DNA from: Roseofilum reptotaenium CS-1145
GTDB taxonomy: Bacteria; Cyanobacteriota; Cyanobacteriia; Cyanobacteriales; Desertifilaceae
Length of the DNA stretch: 64,000 nucleotides
Assembly (NCBI RefSeq): GCF_028330985.1
Contig: NZ_JAQMUE010000074.1
Coordinates: 124,001-188,000 of the forward strand
Direction of reading: 5' to 3'
The translations under genes and the position numbers were made by a program. Under the pieces are notes generated by a model that saw nothing but the letters and a program-made list of their open reading frames with translations, did no database searches and was not told where the DNA came from. The first letter of the stretch is position 1. Each line of letters opens with the position of its first letter. Below are positions 9,001 through 16,829 of this stretch, one piece after another.

Positions 9001-11808
9001 TACTGCTTCTGCGGTATAACCGAGAGTGGGATTATAAATCCAGGTATATCGCAGATCTACATCTTGGTTAAAAACGGTAATGGGGGCATTTTTTAGGGCA
9101 ATCCTAAACCGTTCTTCGGCATAACAGAGGGCTTCATTGGCGGTTTCTAAATCAGCCGTGCGTTGAGCCACTTGATCTTCTAGGGTTTGATTGAGATATT
9201 TCAGAGCTTCTTCGGCTTGCTTGCGATCGCTAATATCAGTAATACTGCCCACATACCCTACAATCTTCCCTTCCTCATCTACATCAGCAACCGCCTGACC
9301 CATGACCCAAACCACGCTTCCATCTCGATGTTTAAACCGATACTCAGAAGAAAAGGGACGATACTCCTCAACCGCTTTATTCCACTCCTGAAACACCCGT
9401 TCTGAATCTTCGGGATGGAGGGTTTGCAACCAACCCTCCATCATTGCTTCTTGCGCTGATAGATCGGTCATATCACACCAGCACTGATTGACGTATAAAC
9501 ACAGACCTTGATTATCCGTCTGAAAGATCCCCACAGGAGAAGCAGTGGCTAAAGTTACATAGCGTTTTCGACTCTCTTTTAAGGCTATTTCTATTTCTCG
9601 TCGCTCTGTGATATCTCGACCAACGGCGTAAAAATAGGATTCGTCGGTCGGCATAGCCGTCCAAGCAATCCATCGATAGGAACCATCCTGACAGCGATAC
9701 CGATGTTCAAAATTAACGGTGGGAACTCTAGAGGCAAGTTGTTGTACTTGAGCTTGGGTGGCTGCTAAATCATCGGGATGGATGAAGTCAAATAAGCTCC
9801 TCGATTGCAGTTGATGTGAGCTATATCCTAAGAGTCCTTGAAAACGAGGGTTGATCCGTTTAAAAGAACCGTCAAAAGTAATAATACAAAACAGATCGAG
9901 GGAAAGGTTAAAAAATTGGTTTAATTCTTCAGTGAGTCGATGTTGCTCCAGGAAAGAAGCCAATAAATGGGCAATTGCCTCCAAAAATTGCACTTCATCA
10001 GGATTAAAATGACGATGCTCTCTGCTATGGACTCCCAATACTCCAAAGGGTTGTTTTACACCAGGAATAATGGTGGTTATGCTACTGATGATTCTACGAT
10101 TATTATGTAACGCCGCCCCTCGAAACCGAGTTTCTATCTGTAGATCGTCTACAATGACAGATTGGCCACAGGATAAAGTATATCCCGGCTGTGTATTTTT
10201 TGTGGCACCAAGAGTCGGTTGTTCAATGGAATGATGAAGATCGTGATGATAACAAGAAGTAAATCCATGGGCAGCTTGCATTTGAAATGCTGCTTGATTG
10301 GGCAATAATTCCAGAATTTCTACATAATCAACACTTAGAGTTTTGGCAACTTGCTGTACAATTTCGTTCATCAGACTCTGTAAGTCTGTAGCTGTGATCG
10401 CATACTGGCTTAAATAGGTTAAGGTTTGTTGTTGGCGATCGCGAAACCGAAGCTGGATTTGAGCTTCCTGTCGTCGGCTTAAATCTATTCCAGTAATGAT
10501 CGCATGGGTTACAATCCCCCGGTCGTGAAAGATCTGGTTTGACCACTCAATACGGCGTTTTTTACTACCTTGAATCACCCAGTGGCATTGATAAGCCCCA
10601 GTAGATTCTCCCTGGAGTGCTTGCCCAATCACGTGTTTAATCTGAGGTTGTTCGGCTACGGGAATCAGAAATTCCCAAAATCGCTGACCTTGAGCCTGTT
10701 GTTCCAGAACACCACTTAAACGTTGGCAGGCATTATTAAAGTAAATAATTTCACCCTGTTGATTAACGACCACCACTAACGCATCAACTGCACTGAGAAT
10801 GGCATGGGTAAAGTTCTTTTCTTGTTCCAACGTATAGTGCATCCATTGATGTTCCCTCAGTTGGGTAGGTAAATCTTGGAACGGTAAGCTTTGTTTGAGG
10901 CAGATCGCCAATTGATCCGCTTGCTGTTTAAGAAAGGCTTCATCGTTTCTAGACCAATACCGAGGGGCGATCGCCTGTTGTGCGGTTAGCAATCCCCAGA
11001 GATGATTCTCTTGGAGAATGGGAACCACCAAATTCGCCTTGACCTGAATTTGCCGTAAGAATTCCACATGACAAGGGGTTAAGCCTCCTGATTCAATATC
11101 GTGGGTAACTTGAGTTCGGCCATTGATGTAGGCTTTAAACAGATCTTCACCAAAATGAGAATCCTTAATCTTTATACCTAATAAAGATTTACATAAGGGA
11201 TATACAGATTCTGCAATTACCGTACCACCACCATCCGGTTCAAAACGATAAATTAAGACTCGATCGCACTTTAAACCCTGATGAATTTCTGTAACTGTGC
11301 GATCCAGAAGCGTCTGAAAACCAATGTTGTGGCGATCATCAGATTTTTTGTGTATTGCTTGAAGTTGTGCCAAGCCATAGTAAACAGAGATCGCATCTAA
11401 ATCTTGTAAGCTTTTTTGCAGATCGTGGGCACAGACTACGCCCATGATATTCTGTTGGAGATTGAGTATAGGTAAATACTCGATTTGCTCCTCAACCATC
11501 AGTTTCGTGACGGCCAACAGATCTAAATCTGGTTGCCACGTTAAACTACAACCCTGGGGAGTCATGACTCGCTCAACACTCACCGATCTCCATTTTTGCC
11601 AATGGGTGCGAATCTGATGATAATCCGATACCGTTATCATCCCTAATACTTGCTGGTTTTGGCTGACCACAAGATAAGGATAGGGCGATTCACGATTCCA
11701 AAACGCGATCGCTTCCTCTACACTGAGATCCGGGGAAACCACAACAGGGTGACGATCCAGTACACTTTCTAAACTTGGTAATTGAAAAGATACAGAAGCA
11801 AAGGACAT
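6016..11808 (-). CDS. Giant multi-sensor histidine kinase with CBS, GAF, PAS and LOV-like domains
   Basis: A 1930-residue soluble kinase. In order: two CBS domains (about 10-135); a GAF (about 165-305) with C246-H247 in a GLTPCHVEF context like bilin-binding GAFs; a PAS (about 330-450); a GAF (about 475-620); several PAS domains (about 625-1140); a LOV-like PAS (about 1150-1265) with C1198 in GKNCRILQG plus NPAFERVTGY, LRNYRKDGSLFWN and YLGIQNNIT; another GAF (about 1280-1430); two more PAS domains (about 1460-1710); then HisKA_2 with H1733 in EIHHRVKNNL and a HATPase with NELLSNTLKHAFPE. HisKA_2 output is common for LOV kinases. No membrane segment is visible. The next gene, 2 bases on, encodes a receiver-kinase. 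Input is probably light and/or small ligands. Confidence 0.9.
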   Translation of the reverse strand: MSFASVSFQLPSLESVLDRHPVVVSPDLSVEEAIAFWNRESPYPYLVVSQNQQVLGMITVSDYHQIRTHWQKWRSVSVERVMTPQGCSLTWQPDLDLLAVTKLMVEEQIEYLPILNLQQNIMGVVCAHDLQKSLQDLDAISVYYGLAQLQAIHKKSDDRHNIGFQTLLDRTVTEIHQGLKCDRVLIYRFEPDGGGTVIAESVYPLCKSLLGIKIKDSHFGEDLFKAYINGRTQVTHDIESGGLTPCHVEFLRQIQVKANLVVPILQENHLWGLLTAQQAIAPRYWSRNDEAFLKQQADQLAICLKQSLPFQDLPTQLREHQWMHYTLEQEKNFTHAILSAVDALVVVVNQQGEIIYFNNACQRLSGVLEQQAQGQRFWEFLIPVAEQPQIKHVIGQALQGESTGAYQCHWVIQGSKKRRIEWSNQIFHDRGIVTHAIITGIDLSRRQEAQIQLRFRDRQQQTLTYLSQYAITATDLQSLMNEIVQQVAKTLSVDYVEILELLPNQAAFQMQAAHGFTSCYHHDLHHSIEQPTLGATKNTQPGYTLSCGQSVIVDDLQIETRFRGAALHNNRRIISSITTIIPGVKQPFGVLGVHSREHRHFNPDEVQFLEAIAHLLASFLEQHRLTEELNQFFNLSLDLFCIITFDGSFKRINPRFQGLLGYSSHQLQSRSLFDFIHPDDLAATQAQVQQLASRVPTVNFEHRYRCQDGSYRWIAWTAMPTDESYFYAVGRDITERREIEIALKESRKRYVTLATASPVGIFQTDNQGLCLYVNQCWCDMTDLSAQEAMMEGWLQTLHPEDSERVFQEWNKAVEEYRPFSSEYRFKHRDGSVVWVMGQAVADVDEEGKIVGYVGSITDISDRKQAEEALKYLNQTLEDQVAQRTADLETANEALCYAEERFRIALKNAPITVFNQDVDLRYTWIYNPTLGYTAEAVIGKSDRDLFAPEDAQKLERIKQQALDSQSSVREEVMLTDRGNLKCYDITVDPLSNLENQVIGITCAVLDITHRKKAELALQENERFIQRIADASPNILYIYDLEQHKTVYSNKNIALVLGYTPHEVQEMGNIVCEDFLHPEDRPKLAQWYQELMNANNTDIWELEYRMLDRNGESHWFVSRDTIFTRNAEGKPMQLLGAASDITERKEVEEQLRLSERAIAASSNGIVIIDAQQPDFPVISVNPAFERVTGYCAQDIIGKNCRILQGTDREQEGLETIRKALKNEESCTVVLRNYRKDGSLFWNRTTISPIHDDQGILTHYLGIQNNITEIKVAEERLLAKVKREELFGMITQRIRESLDLQEILRTTVQEVKQLLLSDRVLVYRILPNYTGQVIAEAVNPGWTGTLDKKFPEETFPRECYDQYLAGKTYAISDVTQTDIRPCLVEFLQEFQVKSKIVVPIIQNNLLWGLLIVHQCDRVRDWKEEEIELLKQIASQLAIAIQQSEFYQQLQRELKERIVAETALLMSQERIQYLLSSSPGILYSLRANDSLELTFVSDNAYDVIGYELLEMFEENFWWTHLHPEDQVKISQHGLKRLFDQGFYSHEYRFLHKDGRYIWIYDKLNLVRDEEGNPLEIIGYWIDITDRKRIEQKLQETTSRLTSLISNLQLGVLVKDEHHKVALINQTFCHLFKTTNCSEQLIGQEWGNIGDEFSHLFDRPEEISQHHQDIVAHNKIVTNQEIKLADGRILEQNYVPILIDSIDRGHLWMYRDISDRKQAESRLVTSLQEKEILLKEIHHRVKNNLLVVSNLLEFQADYVSDPTLIKVLEDSRNRIYSMALIHEKLYRSMTLDTINFGEYLQDLVLNLFESYNVEDNKVKFYLDIEPVLLNIETAHPCGLIVNELLSNTLKHAFPEEKIGKVEVIMYQKDNNQIVVKVADNGIGFPEDLDFRKVDSLGMELVCTLTEQLEGEITLFRDHGTTFELRFSELKYRQRV

Positions 11809-11849
11809 AATTCAGAGGCCAGAACAGTTCTAGGGGAAAGCCTTACCGA

Positions 11850-11899
11850 GAGCAGGAGAGAGTTGACGACAATCTCGGCAGTCTTCATAACTCCTGCTC
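11850..11899 (-). terminator. Inverted repeat between aroH and the giant kinase
   Basis: GAGCAGGAG at 11850-11858 is matched perfectly by CTCCTGCTC at 11891-11899, with 32 bases between. It lies just after the aroH stop on the minus strand and before the kinase start. It could be a terminator or a leader hairpin, but no T-run follows, so support is weak. Confidence 0.25.
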
Positions 11900-11963
11900 G
11901 ACTATGTAACCTAATTCCATGATAGCCTCGAAGACTGGTTCTGATTTCCAGCCTTCTGATTTT

Positions 11964-12368
11964 TTAGCTTAATCCCTCTTGCAGATCTGGGTTTAAGTCG
12001 GGTCGTAGTTTTCTCGCCCCTCTTAAGTAGGGATGGCTCACATGATGTTCCACAGGCAAATAAGCATGAATTAGAAATCGGATACAGTGGGATAAGGCTC
12101 CTTCCACATGCATTTGTTGCACATCCAATAATGGCACATGATCCCATCCTTTTCTTTGACGGGCGATCGCTGCTGGAAACACTGCATCGAGATCGCGGGT
12201 GACTGAAAACGTGACACTAATCAGTTGGTCAGGACAAAGCCGGTTTTTTCGGTCTAGCTCATCGAGTAACTCGGTGACCGCTTTCTTGATCGCCTCAACG
12301 GTATTGTCTTCTACTGTCGTTGCTCCACGAATTGCCCGGACTTGCCAACCCACGTTCCTCTTCTCCAT
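11964..12368 (-). CDS. aroH: Chorismate mutase, AroH type
   Basis: A 134-residue protein matching the monofunctional AroH-type (Bacillus-like trimeric) chorismate mutase, which converts chorismate to prephenate for Phe and Tyr synthesis. Recognisable blocks are VRAIRGATTVEDNT at the N-terminus (the active-site Arg), AVTELLDELDRKN, LISVTFSVTRDLDAVFPA, and VPLLDVQQMHVEGALSHCIRFLIH, where the Gln-Met-His-Val-Glu segment and an Arg line the active site. Length is a little above the usual 120-127 because of a short tail. It lies 51 bases downstream of sppA on the same strand, suggesting co-transcription although the functions are unrelated. Confidence 0.9.
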   Translation of the reverse strand: MEKRNVGWQVRAIRGATTVEDNTVEAIKKAVTELLDELDRKNRLCPDQLISVTFSVTRDLDAVFPAAIARQRKGWDHVPLLDVQQMHVEGALSHCIRFLIHAYLPVEHHVSHPYLRGARKLRPDLNPDLQEGLS

Positions 12369-12419
12369 GCTTGTAATGATTGCTGGTCTGGTTTGGATAC
12401 AGAAAAAATTACTCCCTAT

Positions 12420-13241
12420 TCAAGGTCGATATAACCATAAGGGCAAGCCATTGGTTGATGCCTCAAACTCCAACCAGTCCATCGCAGCCGGCAATCCTGA
12501 TTTTACCTGATTATCGCCACTAATAATGCGACTCCATAAAGGTTTGGGTTCTTCAATGGTTTTACACTCGGTTTTTTGGGGGTCAAGATCGACCAATTCG
12601 GCTAACCAGAGGCGAGCATCTTCTTCGGTTCCCAGTCGGTCAACCACGCCTAACTCTAAGGCCTGTTGACCGGTGAAAATTCGACCATCGGCAAAACTTT
12701 TAACCCGATCTACCTCTAAGTTCCGAGATTGGGCAACCGTTTCGACAAACTGTTGATAACTGGTATCAATCATTTGTTGGAGAATATCTTGCTCCTCCTG
12801 GGTTAATTCTCGGTCAAAGGCCAAGATATCTTTGTAAGGGCCAGATTTGACCACCTTAAACGAGACCCCAATTTTCTCTAGCAGGCGCTCTAAGTTATTA
12901 CCACGCAAGATCACACCAATACTGCCGGTGATCGTTCCAGGGTTAGAGACGATATGCTCGGCTCCCATGCCGATATACACGCCACCCGATGCAGAAATAT
13001 TACCAAAACTGGCCACGATTTTGAGCTTCTTGCGCAGTCGCATTAAGGCAGCGTAAATTTCCTGGGAATCTCCCACAGTTCCCCCAGGAGAATCAATCCG
13101 CAGTAGCAGAGCCGGGTATTTTTTCTCTTCGATCGTTTTGAGTGCTTCTAAAACCCGTTTGCGAGTTGCAGAGGCGATCGCCCCATTAATTTCAATCCGA
13201 GCTATTTGCTTTCGTGCTTTTGACTTAAAAAACCAAATCAT
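12420..13241 (-). CDS. sppA: Signal peptide peptidase SppA, short S49 form
   Basis: A 273-residue S49 serine protease that degrades leftover signal peptides and, in cyanobacteria, has been linked to light acclimation. Residues 15-45 hold the IARIEINGAI start of the domain. LRIDSPGGTVGDS, GNISASGGVYIGMGAE (Ser nucleophile in SASGG) and VVKSGPYKDI (general-base Lys) are all present, followed by the typical QQFVETVAQSR and DGRIFTGQQALELGVVDRLG. It is the short, single-domain form. Unlike many homologues it has no obvious N-terminal membrane segment (MIWFFKSKARKQ...), so it may be peripheral. The upstream spacer (13242-13408) separates it from the divergent transporter. Confidence 0.9.
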   Translation of the reverse strand: MIWFFKSKARKQIARIEINGAIASATRKRVLEALKTIEEKKYPALLLRIDSPGGTVGDSQEIYAALMRLRKKLKIVASFGNISASGGVYIGMGAEHIVSNPGTITGSIGVILRGNNLERLLEKIGVSFKVVKSGPYKDILAFDRELTQEEQDILQQMIDTSYQQFVETVAQSRNLEVDRVKSFADGRIFTGQQALELGVVDRLGTEEDARLWLAELVDLDPQKTECKTIEEPKPLWSRIISGDNQVKSGLPAAMDWLEFEASTNGLPLWLYRP

Positions 13242-13408
13242 AATTAACCTAGATGTTTACAGAGAACCGAACCAGCCTCCTTAACCCATTATTGCTTAAC
13301 CCGTTCTCAACCCCTTGACTGATCGCTTCACAAATCTACATAGACTACAATGTATCTTAACCATTCGCCAACTCAGAATCTTGGCTTGCTGCCCTCAACT
13401 GTAGAAAT

Positions 13409-14425
13409 ATGCAACTGAAACCCTTCAACAGTCAATCCTCTTGGCTCTTCTCCCTGATCTTAATTGCGCCGTTCTTCTTCTGGGGAACAGCTATGGTCGC
13501 GATGAAAGGTTCTCTTCCTCACACTACCCCCTTCTTTGTAGCTACCCTGCGTCTGGTTCCTGCTGGACTTTTAATCCTGATTGCCGGTTGGCTCACTCAA
13601 CGCTCCCAACCCCAAGGATGGAAAGCTTGGTTATGGATTAGTCTCTTTGCCCTTGTGGATGGAACCCTCTTCCAAGGCTTTCTTGCCCAAGGATTAGTCC
13701 GAACCAATGCAGGACTCGGATCGGTGATGATTGACTCCCAACCTCTAGCCGTAGCACTACTGGCTGCTGGGTTATTCGGCGAAACGATTGGTCTGTGGGG
13801 GGCATTCGGCTTAATCCTAGGCATAAGTGGCATTAGCCTGATTGGATTACCCGATGAATGGATTTTAGGTGGATTTCCGGTACAAGAGATGCCCAACTTG
13901 ACCCAAATTTTCCAGAATGGACAAGGATTAATGCTCTTTGCTGCCCTCTCCATGGCAGTGGGAACCATTCTCATTCGTTATGTGAGCCGTCATGCCGATC
14001 CAGTCATGGCCACCGGTTGGCATATGATCCTAGGAGGACTTCCCCTGATGCTCGCCTCTGGACTTTGGGAAACTCACCAATGGGATGGACTATTGATCAA
14101 TGATTGGATGGCGATCGCCTATTCAACGATTTTTGGCAGCGCGATCGCCTATGGACTCTTCTTCTACTTTGCTTCCTCTGGAAACTTAACGAGCCTCAGC
14201 TCCCTCACCTTCCTCACCCCTATCTTTGCCCTCCTGTTTGGCAATCTGATCCTCGAAGAAATCCTCAGTCCCTTACAATGGCTAGGTGTAGGCTTAACCC
14301 TAATCAGCATCTACTTAGTTAATCAACGAGAAATCCTAGCGGCCACATTTAACCTGAAATTTTTCCCCAACCCGGATTCCACCCTCGCCCCACAGATAGT
14401 CGAAATTGATAAGCATAATCTCTAA
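13409..14425 (+). CDS. EamA/DMT family membrane transporter
   Basis: A 338-residue inner-membrane protein with about ten hydrophobic helices arranged as two EamA repeats (about 15-150 and 175-310). Repeat marks include APFFFWGTAMVAMKG near the start, the RTNAGLGSVMIDSQPL segment in the first half, and SSLTFLTPIFALLFGNLILEE near the end, which is the typical EamA closing motif. The family exports amino acids, nucleobases or other small metabolites; substrate cannot be told from sequence. It stands alone, divergent from sppA. Confidence 0.85.
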   Translation: MQLKPFNSQSSWLFSLILIAPFFFWGTAMVAMKGSLPHTTPFFVATLRLVPAGLLILIAGWLTQRSQPQGWKAWLWISLFALVDGTLFQGFLAQGLVRTNAGLGSVMIDSQPLAVALLAAGLFGETIGLWGAFGLILGISGISLIGLPDEWILGGFPVQEMPNLTQIFQNGQGLMLFAALSMAVGTILIRYVSRHADPVMATGWHMILGGLPLMLASGLWETHQWDGLLINDWMAIAYSTIFGSAIAYGLFFYFASSGNLTSLSSLTFLTPIFALLFGNLILEEILSPLQWLGVGLTLISIYLVNQREILAATFNLKFFPNPDSTLAPQIVEIDKHNL

Positions 14426-14656
14426 ACTGTAGAGTCGAACAGCCCTTCGACCTTATGGTAAAATCCGCTTAGAATCCTGCATACCCATACCTCAAATTGC
14501 TCAACCCCCTTCCGAGCATCTGCTGAAACGCCCATTCCCATGGCATAACCCCCCAAAACAGGGAGGACATATCCTTGCCAGATCAAGCAATCCAAGGTAT
14601 CACAGACTCATAGATTCTGATCCATAAACTCGCTTCTCCGGCAGCGGCTTACCCTA

Positions 14657-16243
14657 ATGTCCTATCGCCTCCCCTTATGTATTTTTAGTACCCTTGCCAG
14701 TCTAGGAATCATCACTTCTGCAACGGCGATCGCGCCAGCGATGGTTGCCGAGCGCAGTCGAGGTATGGGTCACATTATTGCTACTTCTGGCTTATCCAAC
14801 CCTGAAACCAGACCTCTTCTGCTGGCTCAAGCCTCTGAAAATGCTTGCGCTCAGGGTCTAGAATTAGCTCAGAAAGCTAATCAAGCCGGAAAAATTGCCA
14901 CCACTGCTGGGCAATGGACTCAAATCTCCAAGCAATGGCAACAAGCCGCCGACTTCATGGCTCAAGTGCCCGCAGAAGATGACTGTTATGCCAAAGCTCA
15001 AGAGAGGATTAACTTTTATCGCAATAACAGTGAAGTTGCTTTAGAAGAAGCTGACAAAAACCGCACTCCTAGACCCTTTCTCGTCCTGGGCGCTCAGGGA
15101 GAAGCGGTTACCCAACTTCAGCAACAGCTTAAAGACTTAGGTCATTTTCAAGGTGAAGTGGATGGTATTTTTGCTCAAACGACCCAGGAAGCCGCGATCG
15201 CATTCCAAAACGCACAAGGATTAGATCCTGATGGTCAAGTCGGTCAAAATACTTGGGATAAGTTAGACTCTGCCCTCATTGCCCAGGCTTCTAGCAAAGC
15301 TGAAAGCGAAGAAAATGAATCAGAGAAAGATAATCAGGAGCAAAAACCCTCTAAGAGACAAGGGATCATCGGTTGGGTGATGATGGGGTTAGGAGGCTTA
15401 ACCGTTTTAGGAGGAACGGTTTTTATCCTCCTTAAGCTGCTCAATCGACGAGTAGAAGAAGAGGAGTTTGAAGAGGAAGAAGACGAGGAAGAACTAGAAT
15501 CAGTCGAGTCAGGAGCTGATTCTTCCGCCCCTGAACTGATGCCTTCTCTGGCTCAAGCCGCTCTAGAAAAACTGCGCAATGGGAAATCAGCTCATCACGA
15601 TCCAGAAACCGAATCCCAAGGTTTATCTGAAGAGCAAACCGAGCAAATTTCTCCAGAAAAAAACGCCCATCCAGAACTCGAAAAAGAACCCATTTCTTCT
15701 GAAGATTCTTCTTCAGAATCGGAGAAAACCGATCAGCTTTTGCCCGTTAATGAAACCACCCGTTTACCTAAACTTACAATTGTTGAAGATTTAATTAAAG
15801 ATTTAGAAAGTGCCGATCCTCAAAAGCGCCGTCAAGCCATTTGGGAATTGGGACAACGGGGGAATTCTTTGGCAGTGCAACCCTTGCTTAATTTACTGTT
15901 CGATTCTGATTCAGGACAGCGGACTTTAATTTTATCTGCTCTATCGGAAATTGGCGTAAAAACCATTAAGCCCATGAATCGAGCTTTATCTTTATCGTTA
16001 CAAGATGATAATCCGGATGTCAGAAAAAATGCGATTCGAGATTTTACTCGCATGTATGAATTAATCGCCACCGTCAGCCATATGATGTGCCATGCAGTTG
16101 ACGATCCAGATGAAGAAGTTCAAGAAGTTGCTGAGTGGGCTGTATTACAATTAAGACGGATTAGTGCTGCATCTAACATGGTGCAATTGAAAGAGAAAAA
16201 ATCATCTAAGGAATCTGATGATTTTCCAGATGATGATGATTAG
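14657..16243 (+). CDS. Peptidoglycan-binding, single-span membrane protein with HEAT-like repeats
   Basis: A 528-residue protein of unusual layout. Residues 1-33 form a signal peptide or anchor. Residues 52-125 are helical with two Cys (ENACAQGLE and EDDCYAKAQ) that could pair outside the membrane. Residues about 148-205 are a PG_binding_1 domain (GAQGEAVTQLQQQLKDLGHF, VDGIFAQTTQEAAIAFQ). A membrane helix follows at 236-262 (IIGWVMMGLGGLTVLGGTVF), then a very acidic stretch, a low-complexity Ser/Glu linker to about 355, and HEAT-like repeats (ADPQKRRQAIWELGQRGN, RTLILSALSEIGV, DDPDEEVQEVAEWAVLQL). The outer part should grip the cell wall and the inner part bind another protein. Exact function unknown. 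Confidence 0.75.
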   Translation: MSYRLPLCIFSTLASLGIITSATAIAPAMVAERSRGMGHIIATSGLSNPETRPLLLAQASENACAQGLELAQKANQAGKIATTAGQWTQISKQWQQAADFMAQVPAEDDCYAKAQERINFYRNNSEVALEEADKNRTPRPFLVLGAQGEAVTQLQQQLKDLGHFQGEVDGIFAQTTQEAAIAFQNAQGLDPDGQVGQNTWDKLDSALIAQASSKAESEENESEKDNQEQKPSKRQGIIGWVMMGLGGLTVLGGTVFILLKLLNRRVEEEEFEEEEDEEELESVESGADSSAPELMPSLAQAALEKLRNGKSAHHDPETESQGLSEEQTEQISPEKNAHPELEKEPISSEDSSSESEKTDQLLPVNETTRLPKLTIVEDLIKDLESADPQKRRQAIWELGQRGNSLAVQPLLNLLFDSDSGQRTLILSALSEIGVKTIKPMNRALSLSLQDDNPDVRKNAIRDFTRMYELIATVSHMMCHAVDDPDEEVQEVAEWAVLQLRRISAASNMVQLKEKKSSKESDDFPDDDD

Positions 16244-16283
16244 TGAAATTCCAAATAAAAAGGCAGGTATTCGAGGGGGTTTA

Positions 16284-16685
16284 ATGAAGAATAAGTTTAT
16301 GCAGTATGAGTTTTGGGAAGATCGGATTCTTGAAGCTTCAGACGGTGATGTGGGTCTGTGGCAAATACTTTCTGAAGTCCGTTCAATTTTCCCAAAAGCC
16401 AACGAACAGGAAAGAAAAGTGATAACACTGGAAATAGTTCGGGAATACCTAAACAGTGGATTTATAGAACTAGCAATGCTTGAGTACAATAATGACAATA
16501 AACTAGAATTCAAGATTTGCGATCTAGACATTGATAGTGCTATACATCGCATTGATCGTGAATGGAGCGAATTAGGAACAGAGCCGAGTATTGGCGATAT
16601 AGCTTATCTAATCACAACAGACAAAGGAGACCAAGAAGCTGATAGAATCTCACAAAGAACCAAAGAACACTCAGAATCTGATTAA
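16284..16685 (+). CDS. Hypothetical protein
   Basis: The frame opens at 16218, inside the end of the upstream gene, but the ATG at 16284 has GAGGGGG a few bases before it and gives a sensible 133-residue protein starting MKNKFMQYEFWEDRILEAS. It is acidic and mainly helical, with segments GLWQILSEVRSIFPKANEQER and VREYLNSGFIELAMLEYNND, ending in a charged tail. No family is recognised. It looks like the small immunity or accessory proteins often found downstream of larger genes, but that is only a resemblance. Probably co-transcribed with the gene before it. Confidence 0.5.
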   Translation: MKNKFMQYEFWEDRILEASDGDVGLWQILSEVRSIFPKANEQERKVITLEIVREYLNSGFIELAMLEYNNDNKLEFKICDLDIDSAIHRIDREWSELGTEPSIGDIAYLITTDKGDQEADRISQRTKEHSESD

Positions 16686-16731
16686 CTTCAAATTCAGTAG
16701 TTTTGCAATACCTTAATTTGTCGATTTAGAT

Positions 16732-16829
16732 TAGACCTCTTGCATAATTGTGCAGAAAATAAATGGCAATGGAGTAATCCTGCATTCTTACCCCTATTCC
16801 CTATTCCCTCACCTTCTGCAAGAAGTCTA
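16732..16829. repeat. Small inverted-repeat element with heptamer core
   Basis: TAGACCTCTTGCA at 16732-16744 pairs with TGCAAGAAGTCTA at 16817-16829 (one mismatch). The interior contains CCCTATTCCCTATTCCC, i.e. tandem GGGAATA heptamers on the other strand. A related end, TAGACTTCTTGTA, also beside heptamers, occurs at 31621. The element abuts the amidase stop codon at 16830. Likely a non-autonomous mobile element or dispersed repeat. Confidence 0.55.

Noticed and set aside
13441-14322. Open frames in alternative frames inside the EamA transporter.
   Set aside because: They have no domains and odd composition, whereas the main frame has ten clear membrane helices.
14426-14656. Spacer before the peptidoglycan-binding protein considered for a riboswitch or small RNA.
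   Set aside because: No known motif or stable stem with terminator was visible. It probably holds only the promoter.
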